Shown: positions 9,630 to 41,216, counted from the first letter of the stretch. The stretch: 64,000 bases of DNA from Diploscapter coronatus (GCA_964036155.1 OZ038423.1:72369249-72433248), one strand, 5' to 3'. The notes: generated by a model from the sequence alone, not told the origin. A program made the numbers and translations.

Positions 9630-12600
9630 TCACCGTCTTTCCTCTTCCCTTTCTTCGCTAACATTATCTGCATTACGTGCTTCTTCTTCTTCAATAGCCT
9701 CCTTTTTGAAGGTCCTATGTTTTCGTCTAAGTCTAGCTTGACACACTGGATAACACGTCGTTTGGCAAGCTGCTAAAATATCGACTTCTCGGGTTACAAT
9801 GAGACCAATCCCTTTCTGGCCCCGCCCATTATCGATCGAAACCAACCTAGGCATGAAGGTCCTGACAGAGACTGGACGTTACATTGATGTTCACATTGCA
9901 CGGAGCATTCGTTCGAGCATAAGGCTTTGGCGGTTTTCGGCGCAGCAGCTACGTGGGTCACTGGAGGTGGAGGTAGGGGAATGGAAATAGCTAAAAGTTA
10001 TCTATTTTTTCCGGAAAATAGTCACTTTTCCAGAAACTTGGTCCCTTTTCATAAATTTCAAATTCATACTAGCTGGTAAAAGTGGAGTCACAGCAGGAGG
10101 AGGTGGAACGGGAACTAAAATAGTTGTCTATTACTATATAGTAGAAGTGAAAAGTGAAAAAAAATCGCATTTTTCAGTTAATCTTGGTTTTATATGATAG
10201 AATAGGGGATAAAGGTGACCATTATCCCAAAATTGATTGGAATTACTCAACGTTAGATGTCTAACCACCTTCACCAACTCTCATCAGTAGTTAAATTTTT
10301 TTTTTTTTAAATCTTTAATTTCTACCTGATCTGACCAACTGCGGATGGATTGACTGTTCGATTTGGATGGAAAGCTAAAATTTGCTATCTTTCAAAAAAA
10401 AAAGGTTAAATTTTCCCCTACTTGAATGCATTGTGGGTCGCATGCCGGTAGACACAGTGAAGTACACTTTTGCGGTTTTGAAACGGTCAAACTACACGTC
10501 TCAGAGCACACTGAAACCAATAGATTAAGCTCCGTCGCTTTTTTACAAGGCCAGATATCGCATGTGTCCCGCAAGTCTTGTTCTTGAAGAAGCATGCTCT
10601 AATACTAAATGTTAGTGGCCTTTTCTTTCTCTCACTATGAGAGGAGAAAGAAGAAAAGGTATAGCCACACTAACATTTAGCCATAGGGCATGTTTCTAGA
10701 GGGCAAGGTTTGAGGAGCGTATGCGATATTTTTACCTGGAGCACAATTGTCTTTGCATTCAACGGTCGAAACTCCAATGCAAATCTTCTTGCAAGAATCA
10801 GTACAAGTACTCAGACATTGTGAGCTCGAAGTATCTTTGTCCAAAAATCCTTTTAACAGTTTCAGTGCGGGTTTCAGATAGGTACACGTTATTGAGCATT
10901 CTGAAGCGAAGATGAAAAGTTGATTTTCACCAAATCTTGTAAAAATATAGCCATCTATAGTAGGATTGACTTTTCTAACATGAGGAATATCATTAGGGAA
11001 GAAGTTGCTCTTCATTGCAAGTATGCCAACACTATGGTTTTCCACGAATAGCTTTTCCCGAGCAATATCATCACTTGGTAAGGAGGTTGATCTTCACGCA
11101 AATTTTATAGGAAAGAGCAAATTTCGTGTAAGACAGATGGAAAATGTTCAACGTTTACCCGGCATACAATCGGAATCGCAAACTTTCTGGACCGGCATCG
11201 GTACCAGGACGGGTGGTGCGGGCTCAACCACATAGACTGGAGGCTGACGAAGGACAGGTGCAGAAGTAGCAATGGGGATCAAAGTAGTCGTCTTTTCCGG
11301 CGAGGGGACGATGAATTTGTACTCGGCTACGGTCGTGCCGGGCTTCTCGTTTCGGGAACAGGAAAATACGCACGCAGATGCACAGATCTAAAGGGGTTTT
11401 GATAAATCTCCAGGTTTCAACATCTCTATGAAAATGCTGAACTAATTTGGGGCCTCTTGCGAATACTATATATCTCATTCACCGTACATTTGGAAAGATC
11501 GCACTTTTTCTTATCCATCATGCTGCGTCTAAAAGTATCAACCTTCTAAATGTATCATGTATGAGCTGTTTGAAGATCCAATTTTTGCAGCATCTAAAAA
11601 CCCTTACATCGCCACATTTCGAAGACGTCTGGAGGTGACTGCAACTTGCGACGCAGCTAGACTGGCATACGTCCGAACAACCATTCGATGAAGAAGCCGA
11701 AGTCATTGGGACGTTCACGCTCAGGGCTGGGTAGGGAGACTGAAATTATTGCGGATCAAAAATTTAACTGCATTTTATAAGTGCGAGCAATTCGTAAATG
11801 ATAAGGTGACGTAATTACGACACCTACAGATAGAGATAAGGTAGGGAAGGGAAAGTAGGAAGAAATAGCGTGAAAAATATAGGTCTCGTCCATTCCCCGT
11901 CAACTCTTCATCCACGAGTTTCCGCAAAGCGGAGCATGTTTAAAAATTACCATATCCCTGAGAGTTTTGACTTTCTTTGTAGTCTTCTGATTTTGGCTCG
12001 CGTCGTGGCAGACACATTTAGTCGGTCCAGGCGGTGTACAACTACATTGCATTTGGTAGTTTCTATCGACTACCGTATTTGGCAGAATCTAGAAAAATTT
12101 CACTTCAGGCATAGAAATTCGGGTATACCTGACACCCACAAACGGGAGAGTGGTTATTCGTGCATTGACAATTATGTTGTGATTCTGGCTGCTTTTTCTT
12201 GGGTTTGGCCTGAATATACAACGTACTGTATTGATTTTTTACTTGAAATCTGAAATTGTTGAGTCTATGGTCCAAGGTTCACATCAATTTTGGCTAGACT
12301 CTTTCTGCTTGTCGCATTGGTCAATTGTTGTCTAGTGGTCATTCTCCGGTCACTTTATCTTCCCTTTCTTTGTTCCTAATCGGATTTTCGCCGTATTTCA
12401 ACCTGTTTCCGCCCTTGTCTATGTGTGAACACTAAACAACCCATAAGCTTCTTCTAGAAAGGCAGCGGTTTCCCTCTAGACAAACACGAAACCGTACAGC
12501 AATTGAGGAGAAAACCAACGGATAATGAACAAAGAATCATCGATTTTCACTTAGTCACATCACATCACTTTTACTTGAAAAATTTGCCAAATAAAATTGT

Positions 12601-12859
12601 AAATCGAGAGCAGACTACTGTAGGTTGCCAATGAAAAGTCAAATTTTATGAAATTTTCGCGTTTTCAGACCTTAAAAATTTTATCCTATTTTCTGAATCA
12701 ACAATAAGATATTTCCTTCGTTCTAGAATAAAAATCCTCAAAATTTCTTGACCTCAATGAAAATTTAGAAAATCAGTATAAATTAGAATAAAATCGACGT
12801 ACCGTGACCAAATAAGCTGCAGTCAGTAAAATGAACGTAGTCAGCAATTTAGTTCGCAT
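9630..12859 (-). CDS. Secreted cysteine-repeat protein, ABU/PQN-like
   Basis: Eleven in-phase exons (9630-9772, 9847-9990, 10070-10114, 10326-10374, 10422-10510, 10736-10900, 11159-11387, 11608-11739, 11951-12088, 12129-12209, 12803-12859) encode 423 residues. Exon 1 is a 19-residue signal peptide (MRTKLLTTFILLTAAYLVT). The rest carries repeated CxxxCxxxC clusters, such as GCSDVCQSSCVASC, CLSTCTDSCKKIC, CSNECSVQCEHQC and CQTTCYPVC, with Pro/Val linkers and a Lys/Glu-rich tail. The spacing resembles the ABU/PQN proteins of C. elegans, thought to line the pharyngeal cuticle; extracellular cross-linking is inferred. It lacks their usual Gln richness, so the match is by cysteine pattern only. The first intron is 593 bp. 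Confidence 0.75.
10593..10692. repeat. Hairpin in an intron of the cysteine-repeat gene
   Basis: Arms of about 40 bases (CATGCTCT, ACTAAATGTTAGT, CTTTTCTTTCTC modules and inverses) fold around a short ACTAT loop. Located between exons 10422-10510 and 10736-10900. Confidence 0.65.
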
Positions 12860-13781
12860 TTAGATTCGAGGTTCGAAATTAGATAGTACGAACGAGCACG
12901 CTTCTGAATGGCTCGCTCCTAGAAATGGTCTTCGCGAAAGAGTGGAGTGAATGCCCTTTTCTTTGACCAACTTCCCTTTCCCCTCCCCTTCTCTCCTTCA
13001 TTCTCTTTGAACTGCCGATAATCAGTGATTATTGCTGATAATCCGGCAACAGTCTTGCCGCAGGCTTGTTTCAAATATTGGAGTGAAGTCTGGCGAACTT
13101 TCGGAGCATCTTAGGAACAATTTTGGGAGATTTCTGAGAACATTGTTCGATGAATCTGGGAACATTCTGGAGATTTTCGAGAACTAGAGTATTTTGAAAA
13201 TTTTCACTTTTTCTGTAGATTTTTTAAAAGTTTCCACTCTTTACAAAAAAACCCTTCATTTTCAAACTTTATTCTTTCAAAATCAAATCGTATTATACTC
13301 CATCAGAAACCCAAATTGTATGGATAAAACATACGCTTGCACTCATTCCTTACAAATCAAATAAATAATCAAGTCGTGAATAAATAGTATAAAACCAGGA
13401 AAGCCTACCGTAATCCCTCTCGGAAAAGTGATTACAGCATGCCAATCCTAAGAAAAAATCAAATCAAGTATTCATTGCAATAAAACATGGATGAGTTAGA
13501 AAGAAAGAGAAAAATAACTTAGACCTGCCAGATAAAAATTCAGGATTTCTCATATCCAGAAAGAGACAAAATTCCTCCAATCAAATCAAATCTAATCTTC
13601 ATTTCAGAGAAAAAGATAGAAGAGCTAAAACTGCACATGAGAATGGGGGCTTTGACACTAGAATGAAAAAAGGACTCTTGTAAAAAACAAAGAAATAAGT
13701 GGGAGAAGAATAGAGTCAGAGACCAGTTGGGGGGTGATTGTGATGAAAAGGGGACCGGGGCGCAGGGTTGCGCTGCTCGCT
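12860..13781. other. Upstream region of cysteine-repeat gene and 3' UTR of cdc-48
   Basis: No exon seen. Holds a pyrimidine-rich tract (12958-13008), a hairpin TGCCGATAATCAG/CTGATAATCCGGCA at 13013-13048, and an AATAAA on the minus strand (TTTATT at 13268-13273) that may end cdc-48, giving a 3' UTR of about 510 bases. Confidence 0.5.
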
Positions 13782-19641
<5,860 letters not shown>

Positions 19642-21119
19642 GATTCACTGTAGACAAATTGGAGTTGCTTTCGGAAAAAAACACCTGAAAAATAAGATCT
19701 TTTAAAGTGATCGCAAATTTTAAGAGAAGTATGAAGATTCGATAGGATTTTTTTTTAAATCAAAGAATTTCATGAAAAGAGGTTTCAAGAAACTTTTCGA
19801 AGAAAATGACGAAATTCTAGAAATTTCACGTTAGAAAAGTAGAAGAATTCACTATTCAACGTCACATTAGGAGGGGTTTCAAAATCGATGCAAATCTGGG
19901 TCAAGGTTCTAGAGTTCCATCTCAAAAGGTTTCTAGAACTTTCTGAAAAGTTTCCTGGACAGAATTTTCAAGAAAGAACCTTATCAATTTTTAGAATTTC
20001 GAGAAAAATGACCGCTCGGACCTATGAAAATTCAAAAATGATGATATTGAGAGCTATTTTCACCCAACGCCTTTTTCCCTCGTAAATGTAGGGCGACAAG
20101 TGGAAAAAGGCGAGAAATTGGGACAGTTGTCGATCCCTCGTCTCTGCCTATCTCCAACACATGACAGAGCAGAGATGCAGAGGAAATCCCGCCCCTTTGC
20201 TAGCAGCAGACAGACCGTGTGGTGTGATGCCGGCATGACTTTTCTCCTCGTTCTCCGCGCCCTCTCGCTTTCTCTTGATCTCTATTGACAGTCCTTATGT
20301 CAGGCGGAGTGGTCCAATTTTCATCTATTTTCCCAATCTTTAGGATTTCGGAATTTTTAGAATTTTTGAAATTCACATATTTTGATCTGGAATTTTCCCG
20401 ACCAAAATCCATAAGTTTTCCAAATTGTTTAGCTCCTTCCTATCAACGCTATAAAATCATTTGATTCAAACCCCGGGGCGTTTTATCAGCAATCAAATTT
20501 TTATCAGTTCGGAGCAACTCTTCCCTTATAAGGCTCATGAGAAAATAGGTTATTTGTCTCTCGGCTTCAAGTTCCTTATTTTGTTTTTGCCAATATTCAA
20601 GTGTCAATCAAAAGTACCGCCCTTTTTTCTATAAAAACGTCAAAATGTTGCATGTCCCATTTTTCTTCAGAAAAAACATCATTTTGTGCGCTTTCCGAGC
20701 AAACTTTTTTTTTTATCAGTTTTCAAATCGGCTTGTTTACATCAAAAGCAGTCCTGTCTTATCAGATCGAATTTTGCTGATTCTAAAAACGCCTATTTTT
20801 GGATTTGCTCGACTAGTCGTTGACCTTGGTTTTATCATTTTATTGATTTTCTTTATAACTGACTTTATCACTAGCTCTTTATAATTGACTAATTCTTATT
20901 ACTAACTTATCGTTTACTCACTAATTTTACCAGTCCTATCGCCGATTATCGATCCGTATCACCGATTTTGCCTTTAGCTCCTTTATCATTTTTATAAGTG
21001 ATTTTATCACCCCTTATCACTGATCTTATCAGTTCAATTTTCAGATCCGACGTTGATTCATTGCTCCATCTGTTGCGTACCATCTGTCTCTGAGCACTTC
21101 ATCCAAACAGACGACGACA
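19642..21119. promoter_or_regulatory. Divergent intergenic region, cdc-48 / mnk-1
   Basis: About 1.48 kb separates the two divergent start codons and must hold both promoters. No gene is seen. The right half (20460-21050) is dense in TTATCA/TGATAA, the core of GATA-factor sites, often as TTTTATCAGT. Confidence 0.55.
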
Positions 21120-29492
<8,373 letters not shown>

Positions 29493-32210
29493 AAGCGGCC
29501 ATTCGACTACCACTCGACCATCCAATCACCTGCTGTTTTCCCCCAAATTTGTAGATATCGTTCAAAATTGGGGAAATCGAATTTGTTGAAATTTCTTTGG
29601 AGATCCCAATTTTGAGGCGATGTAGAAGACAACTACTGTACCATATTACTTCACCCTCGCAGAAATTAGACGCCTAAACCCCACTTAATTTCCTGTATAT
29701 AACGCATAAGTAACTTACAATTAGGTTAGTCTTGGTGAAATGGTATATTGAACCATTTGGTAGGATGGAGGTTTTTGATACCATACGCCATTTCACCGAC
29801 TACTCCATGAAGCGGCTAAGTTTTAATGTGCCCTTATTTATGATGCTACTAGAAATGGTTATAGATTTGAAAGATGGTAATTTGAACCATTTTTAGTGGC
29901 GTTATCTTGCTATACTTGGTAAAATAAGCGTAAAATTGGAATATGACTTTATTATTTCGGCTTATTTTAGCATTTTTCTGGCAAAATCACCACTCTATGA
30001 AAAACGTGTCCCTTTTGAAAATGTGCTGGTTCGTTCTCTTCACGACGACATGTGTGACAACAATAATACGCCGTTGATTTTTACAAGTTATTTTCTATTT
30101 CTCCTATTTCTTTCAAAAGCATTTCAAGTTTGTAAAAATCAACGTAATTCCTATTGGTTAGAGCACATCTCTCCACATGATAATTTTTGTTATGTTATTC
30201 ACTATTTATAAGGATTGTTTTAAGACCCGTTTGCACAAAATGAATCGATTTTGGTACCATTTTGGAAGAGGTACCAAAAATCTACTCATTTTGTCAGAGT
30301 GGGTCTTTTACAATGGTTGCCTTCTTCGTAAAAGACGTCGTTTTAATATTGTAGCTAATAATCTATGCCTACTACAAATTATCAACTCACTTGATAATTT
30401 TGGAGGTGGAATTTTGGAAACTTCCAGAAGTTTCTGGAATTTCACAAAGTTTTCAGAACTCCACTCTTTCCTTGAATTTCTATATTTAATTCTCGCGCTC
30501 GTTCTCTCTCTCTCTCTCTCTCTCGTTTTTGCTCGGGTACTCGTTTCTTCTCCTTCTTTTCCCCTAATTTTCCCTTCTCTAGTGTTAAATCTAGGTCTAG
30601 CAGTTGTGTATTTATTCTTGGATTTTAAGATTAACGCTTATTTTTCTTAACTTAATTTTCTATGAGATTTTTCTCATTTAAAATTGAATTAAGAAAACTT
30701 AGCCGCAATTTTGAACCATCTGAGAGAATATTGTAATTAGTGTACTTAGTTTCTACAAGTCTATCCTATTCTTTAGATTCTGTCCTCGCGGCACTTTTCA
30801 TCAAATCAAACCCATTTTGTGATAACTTAACAACCTTAGTCCTTGCTTGGCGTGATAAGCGAATTTATTTTTTGATAATTCGATAAAATCGATATGTCTT
30901 ATCATTTCAGGCCTTAGTCATTATGTTGTAGCAATTCCTTCCTTCTCCGATAAATTATCACTCTGATAAGATCAATGATTGAATTCTAGTTATATCACGC
31001 GATGATGACTGAATTCATGAATCATATTTTACACCGTATTTTGCGCAGCACGTTTTTTATCCGAACATTTCGCGTCAAAATACCTTCAAAACGCGCAACA
31101 CCTTGATCAAATCTTTATGATTTGATTTTTATTTTAAGCCAGATTTATATCCGGCCTAAAATTTCACGTACCATCAATTTTACCATCACTTTTGTTGAAT
31201 TTTCGTCCTGGTTTTACATCGTCATTTCGAAAAATTCGATACCAAGTGACAAAATTTGTACGCTCCTTTATGATATTGGTGCATTTAGACATTCACAACT
31301 CAGATTTGACTTCAAAAAATCGAGTTACCCTAATCTTAGAGCGCTAATATAATCGATAACTTTATCGATTTTGTGTGTAATTATTTTCGCTTTTCATGTA
31401 TCCGGGTTAACCCTATCGATTGACAACAACAAAATGTTTAACCACTTTTACAAACGCGTACAAATTTGGCCTTATACCAAATGGTAGTTATTTGGCACAT
31501 CTACAATTTCTCATAACCTTTAAATGGTACCTCTCCAAAGCTGTGCCAAAAAGCTACCACCGTGTACCATTGGGGACTCTTGGGTAAAACCAGGAGTAAA
31601 TACCACCTCTTCTCCAATTACGACCATCGTTTTTGTTTAGTATCTTTTATTTTAATTTATCACACTCTGCAAAGAATGTTATTCCATCTACCACATATTG
31701 TGTTTGTAAATGTATCTCTCGATTGAACCATTTGGATGGGCTTTGAAATGATACTAAATGGTATTTCTCAGATGGTACCAAAACTGTGTCGAAGACCCGT
31801 CGAAATTGGTTCGAGACTTCGCTGATTTCTTACGCAGCAACCATCATCTTCACTAAATATTTGTCATTGGTCTAGTGATAGACCATCTTAATGAGTTGAT
31901 AAGTGACGAATAAAAGATTTCGAACAGCGGTTTAGTGGCAATTACACGTTTAAAGCACTTTATTTACATACACACTAAAAAGACTGACTGAATGAATATC
32001 GACAAATATACATACACTGGTTGAGATTGGTCATTTTTCGGTGGAAACTCGGGAAAATGGTGAAGATCAACTTTAAATTAAAGAAATATCGTGGTGAAGG
32101 CAGAAATGGTCTCATTCGACATTGATTTAACTATTGATTTTAATTAAATAAAAAGTCTACATCAGTTCCCCCGAGTTGTCCAAAAGTGGGTGTGGCGTCT
32201 ATTTTCAAGT
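29493..32210. other. Intergenic region, convergent 3' ends of mnk-1 and LGIC
   Basis: No exon supported. Contains hairpins at 30072-30144 and 30219-30310, a (TC)11 tract at 30503-30524, scattered ACCAAATGGTA-like sequences (29745, 31480, 31740-31780) and a TGATAA/TTATCA-rich patch at 30830-30990. Confidence 0.55.
30219..30310. repeat. Long hairpin, about 40-base arms
   Basis: Arms 30219-30258 and 30270-30310 share AAGACCC, ACAAAATGA and TTTTGGTACC in inverted order with few mismatches and an 11-base loop. Confidence 0.7.
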
Positions 32211-36636
<4,426 letters not shown>

Positions 36637-38143
36637 AGTGACCCCCCTCTTCTGAGTCAACACCTCGCCTCGACACACGATCAGAAAAGAGGCATAGAGA
36701 GGGGAGACGGCTAGAGAGAAACATAGCTAGTGAAAAGAAAGGAAAAGAATCAGAGAAAAGGTTGGAGAACAAAGACTCTGAAGAGAGAGAAAGAGAAAGA
36801 GAAAGAAAGGATATATCTCAAAGAGAGGGGGATTGAGAACAGTTATATGCCTTAGGCAATCCAAAATCTAAATCCGTCCAGACTGTGCGAATGTTTTGCC
36901 TCCTCCTTCTACTTCGAAGATTACCTTGAAAACTCGATTTTGGAAGGAAAGACTTTTTCTTGATCCCCAAAAATACTATGATTCAGAAAATCAATATAGG
37001 AGTGTTCAGAAAATATGAAAATTGCAGGAAAAAGATGGTCTTCATGGTTTTTCATTGATCTTGGGAGAATCTTCAATTAATTTCTAGGATTTTGGGTTGA
37101 TTTTCAATTTTTGTTGGTTTTAAGCTGATATTCATCAGAATATTCAGCTTATTGTAGTTTTTACCCATCTTTCTCTCTTCATTTTCTGTCCAAACATAAT
37201 TTGACCCTCACTCTCTATCTTTTTGTAGCCACTGTATGCCTCAAACTAGCCTTTCAACTTGTTTCTCTCTTCGCTTTTTGTCCCCTTTTCAAAGCTACTG
37301 GATTTCTATTTGTATGTATGAAGTTTTGGAACAAAAACTCTGACAACAGACTTTGTCGCTCGTTGCCTGTACTTCGACAACAGGTCTAATGTCAGAATTT
37401 GTCGCCATCTCTCTTATTGCGTATGCTCAGATTTAGAACAAAATCTATCCGATGTCAGATCTTATTTTCGCTTTCGAAATTTTCATTGTTGTCAGGTTTG
37501 TTTTCATCCTTCCCCCGCTAAGTTTCAGCCTTCACATTTATTTTCATCTCCTATTCGCTCTACTTTCCTCCAATTCTATGCCTGCTCGCCCCATTCGTTT
37601 TGAAACGGAGAAATCGAGTTGGGAAACAAGAGAGAACAGATAAGAGAAAGAACACTAGACAAGAAAGAAAAGACGGAAAACAGTCTGGAATACAGCAAAC
37701 AGTGACTGAACACTTGTCCTTATAGAGCAAAGTCGTTTTTCTGGGTCCGATAGATAGGAAATACCGTAATCCGATAAAAATCTAATCCTTTTCCGGAAAA
37801 GAACTCAAAGAATCTGACCTCAATTTCTAATATGCAGACGGAATAAAATTAATTCAAAGAACGCATTCTTTATATGACAGATGGCTAGAATATGCTATCC
37901 TTAAGCACTATGAAAAAGTCGTGCACGCAGAGGAGGAATATGAATTATGTTCTCAGGCCAATTTTCTGGATCTCATACTTGAAACTTTCGGAAAACACTT
38001 CGTATTTCACGATAGCCAATTTATTTTTTAGCAACAAAAGAGTAACAAAACAACGAATAACAAATTTTCCTAAATTAAAGTAAAATCTAAATCTAAGGAT
38101 TCTCTGGTACCCGTAAAATTTATAGGTTTCGAAAGTTCGAATT
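36637..38143. other. Intergenic region between LGIC and NSUN4
   Basis: Immediately upstream of the LGIC is a purine-rich (GAGAAA) tract at about 36685-36830. The remainder has no supported exon. A GCACGCAGAGG motif near 37920 echoes the tandem repeat in mnk-1 intron 1. Confidence 0.5.
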
Positions 38144-40847
38144 TTAAGAAAGTCTAGTAAGTTTACAGACGTACATAGGTCCGAAATTTGAGGGCAGGAA
38201 CGGTAGAATCAAATAGCCTCTTCGGCAGTGGGTGTTTACCTAAAAGAGAGCAAATATTTTTCAAGAAGAGATCATATTTTTCGAGATTAAATAAAATGAT
38301 TCCTGAAAAGAGTAAAAATTTTCAGAGATAGAAAATATTCAAAAAGAAAATAGTTTAAAAAATCATTTTCTTAAAAAGAGATCAAATTTACCTGATACAT
38401 GCCAGTATTGTATAGGGAGATGAATAGGTCGGAAAGACTTTCTTCGACGATCTGCAATGAAAATATAAGAGATAAAATCAAAAAGATAAAGTAGAAAAAA
38501 ATCAAAATAAAGAGAAAATACATCGATCCCGAAATTGTGCTTGACCATAGCGGCTGCCTTTTCAATGACGGATTCGTTTTGGATCGGCGACAAAGTGCAC
38601 GTCGAATAAACCACCGAACCACCAACTCTACAGGAACGGATTGCGTTTCTGAAAATTTGTTGCTTCCGTAAAAATATAGAAAAAAGACTGATCTTTCCTT
38701 CTAAATAAAATGAAATTATGATAAAGAGCCGAGAAATTTTTTTCTAATCGGGCATATCTCAGAAGGAATAAATATAGAGAAGGAAAACGTTGAAAATAAT
38801 ATCCTCGAAAAGATATCTAGTCAGTAAGATATTCTACGATTTTTATTAAAAACTATAAATTTTAAAACCTACACCAAGATATTCATCTGCAATTGCGGTA
38901 AGTTAAGTCTTTCTTGAGTGTGTTTGGCAGCAAAAATATTGCCTTCGTCGAAAGAAACCGCAAGTCTGTCTGTGGAACAGGGCACGTCAGCCAGAACCTT
39001 AAAAAGGGATTATTAAATCGGTGTCCGTATTCATAAGCGTATCGGGAGCCTTCCGATGTATTTGCGAATACACGGATATAGGAAGAAATCCCATTTTAAA
39101 AGGGGATATGAGATTCCTTTTAAAAGGATATATAGAACTCCGAAGAAAAATATAAACTCCCCTACCTTATCATAGCACTTCAACTCATCCCATCCATCCC
39201 AATTCGAAGCGTTTTTTCGCTTGATGATCACTCTTCCTGAAAATCGATATATGAGCCTCGTTTTAAAAAGGGATATATCAAATTCGGATATACGAAATTC
39301 CACCTGCTTCCTCTGAGTCCATCGGAACGTACATTGCCAAAGATCGCTTCAAATCGCCCAATCTGGATAACTTGAAATCGTTGCTGACGATTTTATCTGT
39401 AATTTTTTTTACATTTTTTCAAAAACTGAGGAAAAATAACCTGGCAATTTGGTGAGCAGAGAAATAAGGCTTTTTCCTCCGGGAGCGGCGCACATATCCA
39501 GCATTGTTTCACCTTTCTAACAGTAGATTTTTGAAATTCAATAAAAATCAAAGTCACAAATTTTACCTTCAAATCTAGGGCCAAAACTGGAATCAACGAA
39601 GCTCCGTCCATTAACCACCATCCTAAAATTAGAGGGAAAAACTCATTTTTAGGAGCACAATTTAAAATACCAGGAATCTGATCCGATCCTCTCGGAGGCA
39701 TGGGGAAGTCGGAAATACTGCCCTTCGGAAAAGTGAACACTTTCAACTCGGTAGGCAACTCGACGGTATGACGTCGCAAAGGGATTTCATCTGGATCAGC
39801 GTCTTGGTATTGGACTCTGAGGTTAGAATCTTCAGGAAAGGAGAATTATTTGTAGCTTTTCCATGAAATAAAAAATCATAGAAAATCTTTCTATATTAAT
39901 TCTTTGCCTTCATGAAAATATGAGTTTCTTTTTTTAACTTTTAAAATTTAAAAAATACCCGATCAGCTGCTCTCGTTTGTTCATTTGTAGGTCGGCCAAA
40001 GAGAGATGTCCTGAGGATTCAACGAATTTGTCCAGACCCAACGATGATCGCATCATCGTTTCCTCGTTTTCTTGGTCTTCTTCAGAATTTTCTTGATTTT
40101 CTGGAATTGGCTCCGGATTTTTCGAAGACGAGGGGACCTGACTGAAAAATAGGATAATTTTTGAAACCCGGATATGTAAAATCATTTTTGTCAGAGGAAA
40201 AGATATGTAAGATCCCTTTTAAAAGTGAGATATGAAATCTCCTTCTAAAAAGGGACATGTGAAATCCCACTAACCTGACAATTTTCCTGGCTTTGATCTG
40301 TCGCTTCTGGTGCTTCTTGGCGATATCTGCGGTCAAATCGTAGGCTCCCAACTCGATCAAGTCGTCTTTTTTGTCGTACCAGGCTCTGGAAATGGATATG
40401 TGAAATCCTTTTTGAAAATAAAAAGGGACATATCAAATCCTAGAAAGGATGTATAAAGTGCTCACTCAGACAGCGTATTTCCAACGCAAATGTACTTGTT
40501 AGGCGTTGTCAAACCGAGTCGAATACTCGGCCACTTGGCCCCATACAGTGGTCCATAGTTGAAATCGAACTGAAAATCGGGATTTCAGAAATCAGGGTAT
40601 ATGGAATTCTTCTATAAGAGGATTCCATATATCCGATTTTGTTTACATTTCAGCTTACTTGATCTAACGCCACCATAGAAGCGGTTTTGGTCTGGTAGAT
40701 TGAAGCGATCTGGAAATTGAATCTTAATTTCGACTACATCTTCAAGGCTCCGACCTTTGGCTTGAATTTCTGAGTTTTGGTGCGTCGTTGAATAACGAAA
40801 TTTGACGTCGGTTGACATCGTGATGGTCCCAGAATAAGTCGGTTCAT
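38144..40847 (-). CDS. nsun-4: NSUN4-type mitochondrial rRNA m5C methyltransferase
   Basis: SAM-dependent NOL1/NOP2/Sun-family enzyme, expected to methylate mitochondrial small-subunit rRNA. Fourteen in-phase exons (38144-38239, 38392-38451, 38522-38648, 38873-38997, 39166-39236, 39304-39396, 39441-39516, 39567-39622, 39671-39816, 39959-40141, 40275-40385, 40466-40569, 40659-40709, 40755-40847) give 463 residues. The start is set by a TTTTAG acceptor touching the ATG. The basic, acid-free N-terminus (MNRLILGPSRCQPTSNF) suits mitochondrial import. Motifs: FDFNYGPLYGAKWPSIR, LMDGASLIPVLALDL, SAM site LDMCAAPGGKS, motif IV DVPCSTD, motif VI VVYSTCTLSPIQNE and C-terminus NFGPMYVCKLTR, which favour NSUN4 over other NSUN enzymes. 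One intron (40710-40754) is only 45 bases with a weak GTCGGA donor. Confidence 0.93.
39035..40640. repeat. Dispersed GGATATATGAAATCC/CTTTTAAAAGGG motifs in NSUN4 introns
   Basis: Several NSUN4 introns (39035-39150, 39240-39300, 40160-40270, 40385-40450, 40575-40640) carry variants of GATATATGAAATCC joined to CCTTTTAAAAGGG-like palindromes. Single variants occur elsewhere at 35515, 43999 and 46370. Confidence 0.6.
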
Positions 40848-41216
40848 CTAAAACTTGAAAGATAGGCTTAAGATAAAGCCAAAATAAAAACACAAAGCTT
40901 CGATCTACTAGATCCGTTTTCAAAAAAAAATAATAAAAAGAAAAATTAAAATAAAAAAAATCTTGGTTCGAAACCGTCCGTGAATTACGGCGGACACTCT
41001 ATTAAATCCATTTCTCACAATTAGTGCACTAACTTTCCCGTTAGAAGAATTAGAGCTCGCAAATTTCTATTTTTCCACAAATTATGCTAATTTCTCGTGC
41101 TCATTTGAAGTTCGTAGAAATCGAGAAAATCGTGAACAACCCTTCCACAACTTTGCAAATTTTGACCGATTTTTAAAGCTGGTTTTTTTACTTATACTAT
41201 TTTCAGAATTCCTCAG
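40848..41216. promoter_or_regulatory. Short divergent promoter region, NSUN4 / SDHD
   Basis: Only 369 bases separate the two divergent start codons, so promoters are probably shared or overlapping. On the right side a TTTTCAG acceptor (ending 41206) lies 11 bases before the SDHD ATG. Confidence 0.55.

Noticed and set aside
40612..40923. 103-codon minus-strand frame over the 5' end of NSUN4
   Set aside because: The true NSUN4 start uses another frame with an acceptor touching the ATG and a 45-base intron that leads into the conserved FDFNYG block.
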